NCBI GenBank assembly: GCA_027475525.1
Contig: JAMWFC010000126.1
Span: 620,001-684,000 of the forward strand
From: Macrolepiota albuminosa
Lineage: Eukaryota; Basidiomycota; Agaricomycetes; Agaricales; Agaricaceae
Direction of reading: 5' to 3'
DNA length: 64,000 nt
Positions 11,240 through 21,483 of the stretch are shown piece after piece (the first letter of the stretch is position 1; the number at the start of each line of letters is the position of its first letter). The notes under the pieces are model-generated. The model was not told the DNA's origin and searched no databases. It worked only from the letters and a program-made list of their open reading frames with translations. A program made the position numbers and the translations under genes.

Positions 11240-12250
11240 CTAAGCCAGATCCACTGTGCCCCCCAAAACAAGTACTTCACCAACCACGATCTCCACAACC
11301 CTCTCGATGGGACTGATCTGGACCCTGCCTTCTCCTTGTCTCCTGACAAAAAACTTCTCCTCCAGAATGGTCACATCTACGTTCCGGATCACGCCTGACT
11401 TTGATATAATGTCCTTCACCAACATCATGACCACAAGCTCTGAGGACACCCTGGGATATGTAAGACCCTCCAGCTTGTCTCCTGGACTTACTTTTGGCCA
11501 GGACTGAAAAAGGATGTGACCCACTGCATTTGATTATGCAAACCCTGCCTCTGGGCCAAGGTCCCCTGACACCAGCCCTACAGACTCCTGAAACCTTTGC
11601 TGGTTGGACGACATTCCTGCTCCTCCATATCTATGGATCACATCATTGAACTCCTGGAATCTGAAAGGTTTGATGCTATTCTTGTTGTTGTGTGTAGGCT
11701 GACCAAACAGGGCATCTTCCTACCCTGCCACACTACAAACACTGCCCCAGACTTTGCCTGGCTATTCCTTGAGCATGTCTTTGCCAAGCATGGACTCCCA
11801 GATAACATTGTCTCTGACCATGGCCCACTCTTCATGTCCAAGTTCTGGACCTCCCTGTATAAGGCCCTTGAAGTAAAGACTAACCTCTCTACTACTTACC
11901 ACCTGGAAACTGATGGCCAAACTGAAAGGGTCAACCAATCTCTTGAGCAGTACTGGCTGTATGCCAACTACTTGCAGGATAATTGGTGCGCTGAGCTCCC
12001 CCTGGCCAAGTTCACCTACAACAACACGCCGCACTCCACTACCAGGGTATCGCCCTTCTTCACCAACAAAGGGTACTACCCCCGACTGACCCTCTTGCTC
12101 TGGAACATCCCATTGCACGCCACCCATGAAGTCACCCAGAATCTCTGGTCCCTTCACAAGTTCCTCTGGGAAGAGATTGACACTATGAACTAGGCCTATG
12201 TGAAACATGCTGACCAAAAGTGGGAGGACACCTCTAACTGGGCCCCCAGG
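11240..12250 (+). pseudogene. Element I integrase core
   Basis: Inserts element cDNA into the genome. The N-terminal zinc-binding part (11,250-11,560) is damaged by stops and frameshifts; the catalytic core is open from 11,597 to 12,193. DDE residues can be traced: D in SMDHIIELL, D in VSDHGPLF, E in DGQTERVNQS, with the usual ACHTT..TAPDF and YNNTPHSTT surroundings. A stop follows at 12,191, then a frame continuing toward the chromodomain. Confidence 0.88.
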
Positions 12251-12289
12251 ACAAAGGTATAATTAGACCGACACCACCTCCACACCCGC

Positions 12290-12730
12290 TGACCCTCCCC
12301 AAAGCTTGATCACAAGCACCTCAGTCTGTTCAGGATCTTGAAGAAAGTCTCATCCCACATCTACAAGATCAAACTCCCCCTGGGACTCAAGGGTCTACAC
12401 CTGGTCTTTCATGTCTGCCTCCTGAAACAACACCCCCCAGACCCCTTCCCCAAACAACACTCCAAATCCCCTCCCCCAGTTGAGGTCAAGGACAAATACC
12501 ACTACAAGGTTGAAGATATCCTTGACTCCTGAAACATCTGTGGACAATTCCACTTCCTTATATGATGGAAGGGATACAGCCTGGAAGATGACACCTGAGA
12601 GCTATGCCAAAACCTCAAGGGCACACTTGACAAACTCTGGGATTTCCAGCAACAGCACCCAGAAAACGACCTTCCCAGGTGCAGGACTCACAGACAGCAT
12701 TAGTGGGCATAACTCCTGCCTCTGGGTCTA
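12290..12730 (+). pseudogene. Element I integrase C-terminus and decayed chromodomain
   Basis: [17 protein letters not shown] is the usual GPY/F-linked tail preceding a chromodomain. It is followed by [11 protein letters not shown], a TGA where Element II has Arg (SRNIRG), and further decayed chromodomain text. The chromodomain directs integration to modified chromatin in this retroelement branch. Homology to Element II ends just past 12,730; convergent coding from the antisense gene begins at 12,875. Confidence 0.75.
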
Positions 12731-13558
12731 ATATGGATTCAACTCCCACATATATTCCCCATCATTTTTCACTATTTCTCCTTTCTTACCCGTTTTAATA
12801 TTTCTATGTACGACAGGATCTGAGAAGATCCCTTCACTTATAGCCAGTCCCCCTTACACATGCTAATCACTCTCCTAAGTCCTGAAGCAACAAGTATATA
12901 TATATTTTTTGGTACTAGTACAATATTCTACAGAAAGCACAAACAAGGAACAAACGAGACACGTGAACAAGAAGGGGGCCCCTAATGCTGGACCTCTGAA
13001 CCCCCCTCCCTCAGCCAACCTCAGAAGTCCTCCCCAACCCTCCCTTGGACTGTGCTCCTGCAACATCTCCTCCGTCAACTGGTCCCAAGACGGGAGCTGC
13101 TCACCCTCATTCAGGACCTGCTTGAACCATGACCCAGGGGCAGGAACGTTCCTTCGGTAGTGCACAGCCACCATCCTCCCCAATAGGTTGAGGCCCTGCT
13201 TGACCCCAAGATTTGCCAACTCCAGTAGCAACCCCTCCTGTAGGGATGCAAATGCCATGGCTGCCCCATCCAGAAGCAGGCAATGCTCCTGAGCCCAGCC
13301 TGGAGGTGTCAGCACAGATCAAACCAGGAGAGAAGGGACACTCACTCAATGAGGCCATACACACAATCACAATGTCCCAATGCAGAGCCTCTACCAGCCC
13401 CACCCCCTGCCCCAGCCTGGCCCACAAGGTGTCTAGCTGGACTACTCTTGCCTCCTCCAACTCCTGGAGCACTGCCTCGCAATCCTCCTCCAACCCCCTC
13501 TGGAGTGCTGCCTCCTCACTTGCCCCCTCCTTGCACTCCCCCTGCTCCTGCTTGGCCC

Positions 13559-14270
13559 TGTCAGGTTCCGCTGAGTCGGGGGCTTTCCGGGAAAGCAATC
13601 GTCCTTACAATGCGGACTTGACCCACGAATACTCGGGTGTCTGGAACTCCGGGGCTAGGACTCCGGGGTTCAAGACGTGGACAGGGATAATCCTGGGAGA
13701 GGGAACTTGGTCCGGGGGTTTTGGGTTGCGAGTAACTGGGGGACTCAGGTGGGGGTCGAGTCGTGAATCGGAGGTTCTAAGACAAGACCAAGTTAGCAAA
13801 TTAAAGTCGCGAAGTGCGTATCAATCTTAGAGCACGTGAGTATTCAAGCGTACCAGTCAAATAGAGGGCACGCAACAATTCAAGTAACCAAGGGAAAACA
13901 GTGTAAGCAGTGTAATATCAAGACTAACAAATACAACGGGGAACTACGCTATAAGTACTATGGGACCAGGTCTCGGCGTTCCGGGGTGTCTGGGATGGGT
14001 TCCGGGAGTCATTGAGTAGCGGGCAGGGACTGATACCTGGATCACACGTGTGGGGCACGCAATCAATTGACACGGAGGGAGCTGTGATGTGTGATGCACG
14101 TGATCTGATCGTTGATTGGGGCTGGTGGCAGCTGATGGCAGTCCTTGATGCGTGTGATGGCGGCATCGGTGGTCGTGATGGCGGGGCGTGTCCTGTGGGG
14201 TCGGAGGGAGGGTCCCGGGTGGTGTTCCGGGGGTGTCCTGGGGTGAGTCTGGAGGGAAGGGGTCGTGACA
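13559..14270 (-). repeat. Element II 3' LTR
   Basis: In sense (minus) orientation starts TGTCACGACCCC at 14,270 and ends CGGAACCTGACA at 13,559; 712 bp. The R-start block TAATATCAAGACT (plus strand) is at 13,913-13,925. Compared with the 5' LTR it lacks 28 bp of a short direct repeat near 13,840. Confidence 0.92.
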
Positions 14271-14284
14271 TCACCCTCCCCTCA
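14271..14284 (-). promoter_or_regulatory. Element II polypurine tract
   Basis: Sense strand GAGGGGAGGGTGA immediately upstream of the 3' LTR, matching the Element I tract in sequence and position. The antisense gene must be transcribed away from here, so its promoter lies in this short gap or in the LTR read backwards. Confidence 0.7.
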
Positions 14285-15448
14285 GCGCCGAGACCCTCTG
14301 AGGCGCGCGTAGCTGGTGGTCTGGACCGGGGTCCAACCGTGGGATCCTGCACCTAACCTGCCACGTATTGAAAAAAAAAATTTACCATCAAACTCAACCA
14401 TGTCGCGTACGCCGACGCATTCCCCGACGCCCCTGCAAACTAACAAAGTCACACCCCTCATGGCTTGGGAAGCCTGGGATGTGCGGTATCGAGCCTGCCT
14501 GGACCGGGAGCACGTGGTGGCGCTCATGCAACAACGTGAGTATTTCCCACGCTGCTCGCTTGTCGTTACTGACCTTTCCTTTTCAGAACAACACAACATT
14601 ACTGCCTCGGAGGCAGGTCCCAGCCGGCTCCCAGAGCCTGTTCCTGATGCAGGTCCTGGGGGTCCTTTGGGGTCAGGCCCCAGTCGTCCCACGCCCACTT
14701 TTGCACGGATGACCGTGCATCCTCCCCGTCCCCTTCCCCCTCCTCGTTCTAGACTGGTCACCCCTCATTTCCATCGCTCTGGGATGGCAGTGGGGGCCAT
14801 TTCCGAGGTCCTGGAGACTCAGCACGTTGAGTGGGCCAGCACAACGCAGGAGGCCTTCAAGGGGGCGCTGGTGAGGCCCCAGGGCTTGCCTCCCCATGCC
14901 TGGTGTATCAGCAACGGGCCAGTAAGTGGCTTCGTACCTCCGGTCCCGTGGCTAATCCTTCCTAGTGTCTTCACTGCGCACATTGCTTGTTGACATGTTT
15001 GTTTGAGGCCCCGTCTGCCTCGTCCTGGCGCGACACTTCCGTGTGTGAGGCCTGTCGCCTCAATCATGAGTGATGTTCCGTTTCGGGCCTCTGGAGGGCA
15101 TATTGCATTTCGCGGGAGCAGGGTTGGCCGTTGGGAGGGATCACCCGGAGGATGGGGGTGGAGGAGAGGGATTGGGTCGTGGGGGCAGCAGCGGTTCAGG
15201 AGGAGGCGCTGGGGGTGGGGCGGGAGGACGGGGGGTTGTCCAGGTGGGCAGCCGGGGCCGGCCCGTGGTCTTGATCACACGCTGGGTGACCCAGTCTGGT
15301 GCCCCAGGGCAGGAGGAACGTGAGGGGCGCCCTGACAAGGGGAAACAGCGGGCGTCGCCTAGCACTTCCCCAGGGCCCTCCAAGAGGGTGCGCTTGCCCC
15401 CGGAGACCCCATCTCTGGTCTCCCACCCACACCTATCCTCAGCGACAT

Positions 15449-16140
15449 AGTATACCAAACCTAACACTAACTTAACCCTAACCTAACACTAGGTTTACCT
15501 TAACCAGGTTTAATCAACGTGGTTGCTCTGATGAAGGACCCCTATCACAGGGGGAGATACGTTGAGCCCTAAGGGCAATATACGGCTGCCTAATCACCAG
15601 CACTTCTATGCGCCCGCTTAAACCCTAGGCAAGGTCATCACCGAATAACCGATCGAATCACGGTGCGATCGTTCTCCTTGATTCGGCTAGTATAATGCGC
15701 GTCTATCACTGACAGTTGATAAGCGCCGAGGCCTTTATCAACAGACATCACTGATAATCACTGATAATCAGTGATAATCACTGATTGATCTGATAAATGA
15801 TAAGGTCTCCCTGACGATTCTGAAGAACAATAGAGTGTGGCAACCTTGTGGCAAACATGAGGCGCTCACAATATGCCATTGGATGGCTATTGTTCTATTG
15901 TTTTCTATTGTTCTTATTGTTCTTATTGTCTTTATTGTCAGCAGTAAGGCCCTGGCTCGGCGCCTGAGGCGTCTGAACTAGGAAACAAGTCAAACGTATG
16001 CAAATAGGCCTGATGAGACTTATATAAAGTCGAAACTGGTCGGTTGGGAAGTCCCCAGCCAGTTGCCAGCATACGACAACACCTCCAGACCTACCATCGC
16101 CCTCTCCTTCTCGCTTCGCTCGAAGTCGAGAGGCTCCTCC
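15449..16140 (+). repeat. PLE left pseudo-LTR
   Basis: Nearly identical to 19,822-20,569 from AGTATACCAAACC to GGCTCCTCC. It lacks a 56-nt GT...AG segment present in the right copy (19,850-19,905). It includes direct and inverted ATCACTGATA repeats near 15,750-15,800, a hairpin GTTGATAA...TTATCAAC near 15,716-15,743, TTCTATTGTT-type simple repeats near 15,890-15,940, and a TATATAAAG box at 16,021. Confidence 0.85.
16021..16029 (+). promoter_or_regulatory. PLE TATA box
   Basis: TATATAAAG, about 140 bp upstream of the first ATG of ORF1 (16,168). The same box is at 20,450-20,458 in the right pseudo-LTR, so the right copy could drive transcription outward into the antisense gene. Confidence 0.5.
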
Positions 16141-16167
16141 CTAACCCTAAGCTTGCGATCTTTCCTC

Positions 16168-17359
16168 ATGTCTCGTACTCAGCATTCTACCCACTCCCGG
16201 GCTGATACGGCTATGGCCGTGGATCGTGCGCCCGCTTATTCTTCGTCTTCACACTTTGATATTGACGATGACGATCGTGCTGATGCTGCAGCCGCTGCGT
16301 TGGCCCCCAGCGTCGACGATTCGTCGGCACGGTACGCCAAGTACCAAGCAGCTTCGACGTTGTCGGAGCTGCTCGCGGCACTCCCCTCAGAGTACCGTGT
16401 CCCCCTTCGTGATCCGCTTATGCAGATCCAGGCTGTGGCAAGGAAACTTGTCGCAGCAAGGTCCACCGTTGCTCGGTGGGAGGACCTTGCGTCCCGGGAC
16501 GAACTTCCCCCTGCTTTCAAGGGGAAGGCCTCTCCAAGCGTTCAGCTGTCGTCGCTGTTCGCTGGGACTGCCACCGGCCAGAACGATCTGGCCGATATTG
16601 CTAAGACCGCTGTCACTGGCAATAAGGCTGTGTTTACTGCTGCGCTCGCTGCAAAGCGTCGCGACGTAACGCACCTGGAATCTCTTTTACGTCCCCAGAA
16701 TATCTGGGATGGCCTCCATCCCACCATCTCTGCCCGGTGGGAGGCCATCAAAGGTTCAGCTCAACGGCCAATCTTTGCTAGCGACGTAAACGGAGAGGTT
16801 CAACTCTCTGGATGGGTTACGGACCCTGCTGCTCAGCAGGTGTACAACGCCCTCCGAGAGGACTTGGTCCCGATCGGCGTTCGCGCCTGGATCATGGTGG
16901 AGTCGCAGGAGCTCGCTTCTGCCTCCAAGAAGAAGGCCAAGTCCGCCCTCAAGAACGATGCTGACGTTGAGATGGGCGAGATCACTTCCGACTCTATTCG
17001 GAAAATGGTCTCCTCAGCCGTTAGCAAAGCTCTCGCCGGCAAAGTGAGTACTCCTACCATGACAGGAGCCATTGACCAACAACGAGGAACGTTTGTTCTT
17101 CGTTTCGGTTACGGCCTCTCTGTCTTGGGACAGGTTTCAGATCTATTACTGATCGATACTCTTCTTTTTCTTCAATCCTTAGGGTGGCCCAAAGAAGAAG
17201 TCCGGCACTCGCTCCGCGCCCACCTCTCGAGGTGGCCCCGGTCCTTCATCCTCGAAGACCGGCTCCGGCAAGTCCAAGAAGTCCGGCGCGGTGAAGAAGT
17301 CGAAGAAAGTCAAGTCCTCGACTTCGCAAAAGGCAAGGAAGGGGAAGGGGAAAGCCTGA
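16168..17359 (+). CDS. PLE ORF1, two exons, basic C-terminal tail
   Basis: Start at the first ATG after the pseudo-LTR (16,168; CTCATGTC). Exon 1 16,168-17,043, intron 17,044-17,182 (GTGAGT...TTAG, 139 nt), exon 2 17,183-17,359; 350 residues. Unspliced reading would change frame and give unrelated text, while splicing gives a Lys/Ser/Gly-rich tail (GGPKKKSG..., KKSKKVK, KARKGKGK) typical of nuclear localisation or nucleic-acid binding. The N-terminal part is acidic/alanine-rich (IDDDDRADAAAAAL), and the middle has PSEYRVPLRDPL and helical segments. No domain recognised. Probably an RNA-binding partner for the RT, by analogy with ORF1 proteins of other retroelements; this is inference. Confidence 0.65.
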
Positions 17360-17562
17360 TTCTCAGGCGTGTCATTTGTAAGTACGATGACCCCTCCACA
17401 TACCCTGACTGGTATCTAACAATACCACGACCATTAGTTACTTGAACATTATTATCTACTGTTCCGCTTAACGTACTATCTGCAGCTCGTTATCGTAGCT
17501 TTGTACATACATCGCCTAATGTAACGTTGCCTGACGACATTCATCTCCATCTAAGCACGGGC

Positions 17563-19671
17563 ATGAACTTCATGTTTCCGACTAAGCTGAATAAGGACTT
17601 AATAAAATCAGCTTGGGAAGACTTTGAAGCACGCCTTACATGGCGTCTTTACTTTGCTTTCAGTCAATATGGAATGGAGTCCGACTATGATCCTGACTAT
17701 GAGGTACCGCATGAGCGTAAAGCGAATCTACCTCAACTACCTACATATCTTCAGCGTGGCATTCGCGCAGGGAGGTCTTTTGTTGACCGATCGCTACTCA
17801 GCATCCCTGACCGATCTCCGAAGGGTCCATACTTCTCGCTAGACCCTAAGACGTACCGCCTGAAGAAGTTCTTGATTGACCATGACTACATTGTCACTGG
17901 CACCGACAAGAACCTCGGAATAGCTGTCAGTAGGCGAGACTGGATCATAGAAAAATCGTTAGAACTACTTAACAACCCAGAGGACTATCATATCCTCAAT
18001 CCGCTCATAGCTATAAGTAGACTAACTAAAACAGCGACTGACATGCAAGCAATTGCTAAACAGGCGGACAATATTGACCCCGCCGGACAACTGGGTAAAT
18101 TTTTCCGACATCTTATACCTACAAGTGTTAAGGGAGTCATCCCTGTGGAGAACTTTAAGATTCCGCAGTTTTACGGTATTCCTAAAATACATAAAACTCC
18201 GGTTAAATTTAGACCAATCATACCGTGTCACTCTGCCATCCAGAACCCAGCCGCTAAATATGTCAGTAAAAGACTTAAACCGATTATTCAATTGGCGCCT
18301 AGTATCATTCACGGAACGAAAGATCTAGCGCAAAAATTAAGCAGACTCTCGTTGCGGCCTGGTCGCCAGTACTTTATTGTCACTGGCGATGTCGTAGCTT
18401 TCTATCCGCACATAGATCTGACACGCGCTAAGACTTATGCCTTAGACGCATATGCAGAACACTATCTTGGACGCGTGATGATCGCAGGTGAGAACCTGCG
18501 TGAAAGCTTCGGCGACGAACTAATAGATGAATACAAGCTATTCTTCGACTGTCTTCGTGTAGGAAACGAGAATCTTATTGTACAATTTGAGGGTACATAC
18601 TATCACCAACACAGAGGTCTTGCAATGGGTGTTGCGGACTCTCCAGACTTGGCGAACATTTATGGACTGTGCTTTGAGAGGCACTTTGATATCCTCAACG
18701 ATGACCGAGTCCCGTTTTACGGTCGTTACATAGATGACTGCCTAGCTATTGTATATGCCTCCAGTGAAGCTGAAGCTATATCAATTGTAAGCAGAGTTAG
18801 ATTCTATAACTGTACAATAGAATGGAACGCGTCGGCTTTCTCACAGCCATTTTTGGATATGCTGATTTATCGAGACCATGATAATAAGCTACAGCATATG
18901 CCCTATCGGAAAACGCGTAACCATCATGAAAGAATCCCATGGCACTCCGCCCATCCACTAGATGTCAAGAAAGGCACCTTTTCGGGCGAGATGAGCAGGA
19001 TGGCCACCCTCTGTAGTAACTTAGACGTCTACAGGGATGCGGTAGGAGACCTTATTGGGTTGTACCGTGCGCGTGGCTATCCAGATAACTTGGTTAAAAG
19101 CTGGGCTAAATCCCAGTTCACTGAACGATGGAATAATAGGCTCAATGTCAAAGAGCAGCACGATCACGGCGCGTTCGTACTCAAATCTGAGTTTAACCAA
19201 ACGTGGGAATTCTTCAATGTCAAAGAACTTGGCAGGATAATAACTAGTAGCTGGCGAATGTGGTTAAACAAAGCCGAACTCGTGACTTGGAAAGAGCCCG
19301 AGCTTCGCCGTACGTTGGATCTAGGCGCTTTGCGCCAAGTGGACCCGGACGTGGCATTGGTAGTTGCAGTGTCACGGCCGCCCCTTGATGATTTGGTTCT
19401 TCTAGTCCCTGACGTCCGGAAATTAGATCTACTAGACAATAGATGGATTACTTCTCATAAGCGTACTCTTAACATTCGAGACTTAACTTTGTCTTGGAAA
19501 AATATTGTCATGCAACGGTTAGCAGAAGCCCAGACTTCACAACCCCAGACAAGGAAGGAGGAAACTCGAAAGCGTGGTCGGAGACAATCCGACGATGACA
19601 TCACGATCTTTCTACATCGACGAAGTCGGTCTCCTCCGGCACCTGGGGCCTGGCGAGCCGCTCCATTCTGA
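17563..19671 (+). CDS. PLE reverse transcriptase
   Basis: First in-frame ATG at 17,563 (702 residues); the frame is open back to 17,446, so a spliced or upstream start is possible. PLE RT hallmarks in order: TDKNLGIAV, YGIPKIHK, FRPIIPCHSAIQNPAAKYV, TGDVVAFYPHID (catalytic Asp), QHRGLAMGVADSPDLANIY, YGRYIDDCLAI (YIDD box), FLDMLIYRD and ERIPWHSAHPLDVKKGTF. The C-terminus (about 120 residues after the thumb) is Arg-rich and shows no GIY-YIG motif. No internal stop, so this is the best-preserved protein gene in the mobile part of the window. A candidate 60-nt intron (GTAAGT 17,378, CTAAC 17,416, TAG 17,437) lies in the leader. Confidence 0.88.
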   Translation: MNFMFPTKLNKDLIKSAWEDFEARLTWRLYFAFSQYGMESDYDPDYEVPHERKANLPQLPTYLQRGIRAGRSFVDRSLLSIPDRSPKGPYFSLDPKTYRLKKFLIDHDYIVTGTDKNLGIAVSRRDWIIEKSLELLNNPEDYHILNPLIAISRLTKTATDMQAIAKQADNIDPAGQLGKFFRHLIPTSVKGVIPVENFKIPQFYGIPKIHKTPVKFRPIIPCHSAIQNPAAKYVSKRLKPIIQLAPSIIHGTKDLAQKLSRLSLRPGRQYFIVTGDVVAFYPHIDLTRAKTYALDAYAEHYLGRVMIAGENLRESFGDELIDEYKLFFDCLRVGNENLIVQFEGTYYHQHRGLAMGVADSPDLANIYGLCFERHFDILNDDRVPFYGRYIDDCLAIVYASSEAEAISIVSRVRFYNCTIEWNASAFSQPFLDMLIYRDHDNKLQHMPYRKTRNHHERIPWHSAHPLDVKKGTFSGEMSRMATLCSNLDVYRDAVGDLIGLYRARGYPDNLVKSWAKSQFTERWNNRLNVKEQHDHGAFVLKSEFNQTWEFFNVKELGRIITSSWRMWLNKAELVTWKEPELRRTLDLGALRQVDPDVALVVAVSRPPLDDLVLLVPDVRKLDLLDNRWITSHKRTLNIRDLTLSWKNIVMQRLAEAQTSQPQTRKEETRKRGRRQSDDDITIFLHRRSRSPPAPGAWRAAPF

Positions 19672-19765
19672 AAGAAGCGGGTTTCAGTACTCTCACCCGG
19701 CTAGGGAGGAGTAGACTGCCCAGGACATCGGAATAGCCAACAAGTTCTCTCTTGCCGCCTTACGG

Positions 19766-19816
19766 TAAGTAGACGTGAACGTTGATATGGTGAGGACTAT
19801 GCTAACCTCATCATAG
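19766..19816 (+). other. Candidate 3' UTR intron of the PLE
   Basis: GTAAGTAGACG... begins near 19,766, GCTAAC is near 19,800 and TCATAG ends near 19,816, just before the right pseudo-LTR. Consensus 5' site, branch and 3' site in about 50 nt fit a fungal intron. Confidence 0.4.
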
Positions 19817-19821
19817 TTGGG

Positions 19822-20569
19822 AGTATACCAAACCTAACACTAACTTAACGTGCGTCAATCCCTTAGTAATAAGGGCTCTTAGCTGACAATCAGAATGCAT
19901 TACAGCCTAACCTAACACTAGGTTTACCTTAACCAGGTTTAATCAACGTGGTTGCTCTGATGAAGGACCCCTATCACAGGGGGAGATACGTTGAGCCCTA
20001 AGGGCAATATACGGCTGCCTAAGCACCAGCACTTCTATGCGCCCGCTTAAACCCTAGGCAAGGTCATCACCGAATAACCGATCGAATCACGGTGCGATCG
20101 TTCTCCTTGATTCGGCTAGTATAATGCGCGTCTATCACTGACAGTTGATAAGCGCCGAGGCCTTTATCAACAGACATCACTGATAATCACTGATAATCAG
20201 TGATAATCACTGATTGATCTGATAAATGATAAGGTCTCCCTGACGATTCTGAAGAACAATAGAGTGTGGCAACCTTGTGGCAAACATGAGGCGCTCACAA
20301 TATGCCATTGGATGGCTATTGTTCTATTGTTTTCTATTGTTCTTATTGTTCTTATTGTCTTTATTGTCAGCAGTAAGGCCCTGGCTCGGCGCCTGAGGCG
20401 TCTGAACTAGGAAACAAGTCAAACGTATGCAAATAGGCCTGATGAGACTTATATAAAGTCGAAACTGGTCGGTTGGGAAGTCCCCAGCCAGTTGCCAGCA
20501 TACGACAACACCTCCAGACCTACCATCGCCCTCTCCTTCTCGCTTCGCTCGAAGTCGAGAGGCTCCTCC
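19822..20569 (+). repeat. PLE right pseudo-LTR
   Basis: Direct repeat of 15,449-16,140, ending GGCTCCTCC at 20,569 and followed at once by antisense-gene exon 4. It carries the extra 56-nt GT...AG segment at 19,850-19,905. Confidence 0.85.
19850..19905 (+). other. Intron-like 56-nt segment present in only one pseudo-LTR
   Basis: Starts GTGCGT, has AGCTGACAATC (branch-like CTGAC) and ends TTACAG. The left pseudo-LTR joins the two flanks exactly (CTTAAC/CCTAACC), and the alignment is unambiguous, so the left copy looks like the spliced version of the right. Confidence 0.6.
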
Positions 20570-21483
20570 CCCCTGTCTGGGGAACTCCAAGCTGACGAAG
20601 TTGGGGCTCTGCAGAAGCAGGAGCAGGGGGGCCACGGGAAGGGGGCGAGGGAGGAGGCGGCAGCTGGGCGGGATCTGAAGGAGGGTCAGGAGGCGATGAT
20701 CCGGGACCTGGAGGAGGCCAGGGTCGCCCGAGGAGAAGTGGAGGCCGAGTTGGAGGCGCTGCAGGCGAGGCTGGGGCAGGGAGTGGGGAGCCCGGAGAGG
20801 ATCCCCTCGGAGCTGGAGTTGATGGAGGGGCTGCGCCATGATGTGGTCATTGCGCGCATGGTGTCCTTAAGTGAGTCCCTTGTCACTCACTCACCTCTGT
20901 CGCTAACGTCTTCAGGCTGGGCCTGGGAGCACCATCTGCTCCTGGACGGGGCTGCCACGGCACTCGCTGCGTTGCGGGAGGGGCAACGCCTGGAGGTGAT
21001 GACTCCCAGGGTGGAGCGCGGCCTTGATCTCTTGGGGCGGCTGGTGGCCGCACATCGGCAGAGGAACGTGCCCGTCCCAGGATCCTGGTTTGAGCGCGTG
21101 CTGGACGAAGGCAAGCCCCTCCTATTCTGGGATCTGTTGGCCAAGGAAGTGTGGCAGGAGCATGGCCCAGAGGGGATGGGGGAGGGTTTCCGGGGCTGGC
21201 CAAGGGGAGGGGAGGGTGAGGGTAGTTTGGGGCCCCAGCTCTAGGGGTCCCCGTTTTCTTGCTATCGCTTGTCTTGTGGTCTCGTAACTGTAGCATAGTG
21301 TACCTCTAAAAATGTATATACTCGGTTGTCCTGGATCAGTGAGAAGTATGAGTAAGGGGGCGAAGAAACTGAAGGAAACCAGAAAGAACACCTTGCCCAG
21401 ATTTCGGGGCACTACTACGAAGAGGTACTAAAAAAGAGTAAGATCTAGAAAGGGAAAGTAGAAAGTATACATGGGAGTTGAAT

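Larger units (their letters stand above)
15449..20569 (+). mobile_element. Penelope-like element without GIY-YIG, with pseudo-LTRs
   Basis: About 5.1 kb inserted in exon 4 of the Element II antisense gene. It has direct terminal repeats (15,449-16,140 and 19,822-20,569), ORF1 with an intron, and an ORF encoding a Penelope-type RT without a recognisable GIY-YIG endonuclease. Telomere-like CTAACCCTAA lies at 16,141-16,150 and TTAACCCTAACCTAAC at about 15,472-15,487. This combination resembles fungal telomere-attaching, endonuclease-deficient PLEs such as Coprina (established group; membership here is inferred). No clear TSD. Confidence 0.8.
14400..21244 (+). pseudogene. Antisense five-exon gene of Element II (interrupted by a PLE)
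   Basis: Best-preserved copy of the family-A antisense gene. ATG at 14,400 (context CAACCATGTC). Exons 14,400-14,535, 14,587-14,921, 14,966-15,243, 15,308-15,448 joined past the PLE to 20,570-20,870, and 20,916-21,244. Introns (51, 44, 64, 45 nt) are all GT...AG, and all keep the frame; intron 3 is needed to rejoin two frames in both copies. The protein has a Ser/Pro-rich N-terminus, C-x2-C-x6-C twice (CLHCAHCLLTC, CEACRLNHE then a TGA at 15,071 where Element I has Arg), a basic KGKQR segment, then an Arg/Glu-rich helical half with EELEALQ-like heptads and NVPVPGSWFERVLDEG. The Cys pattern resembles fungal Zn2Cys6 clusters with a long (15-residue) linker; DNA binding is inference. Confidence 0.82.

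Noticed and set aside
15528..15580. CTGATGA box with a CCCC/GGGG stem in the pseudo-LTR, resembling the hammerhead ribozymes of PLEs
   Set aside because: The partner core box reads GATAC instead of GAAAC, stem II does not close next to the core, and no acceptable cleavage triplet or stem I could be drawn. A covariance search with the Rfam hammerhead models would decide.
19300..19671. Possible GIY-YIG endonuclease at the end of the PLE RT
   Set aside because: No GIY or YIG-like strands, and the C-terminus is Arg/Ser-rich and low-complexity.
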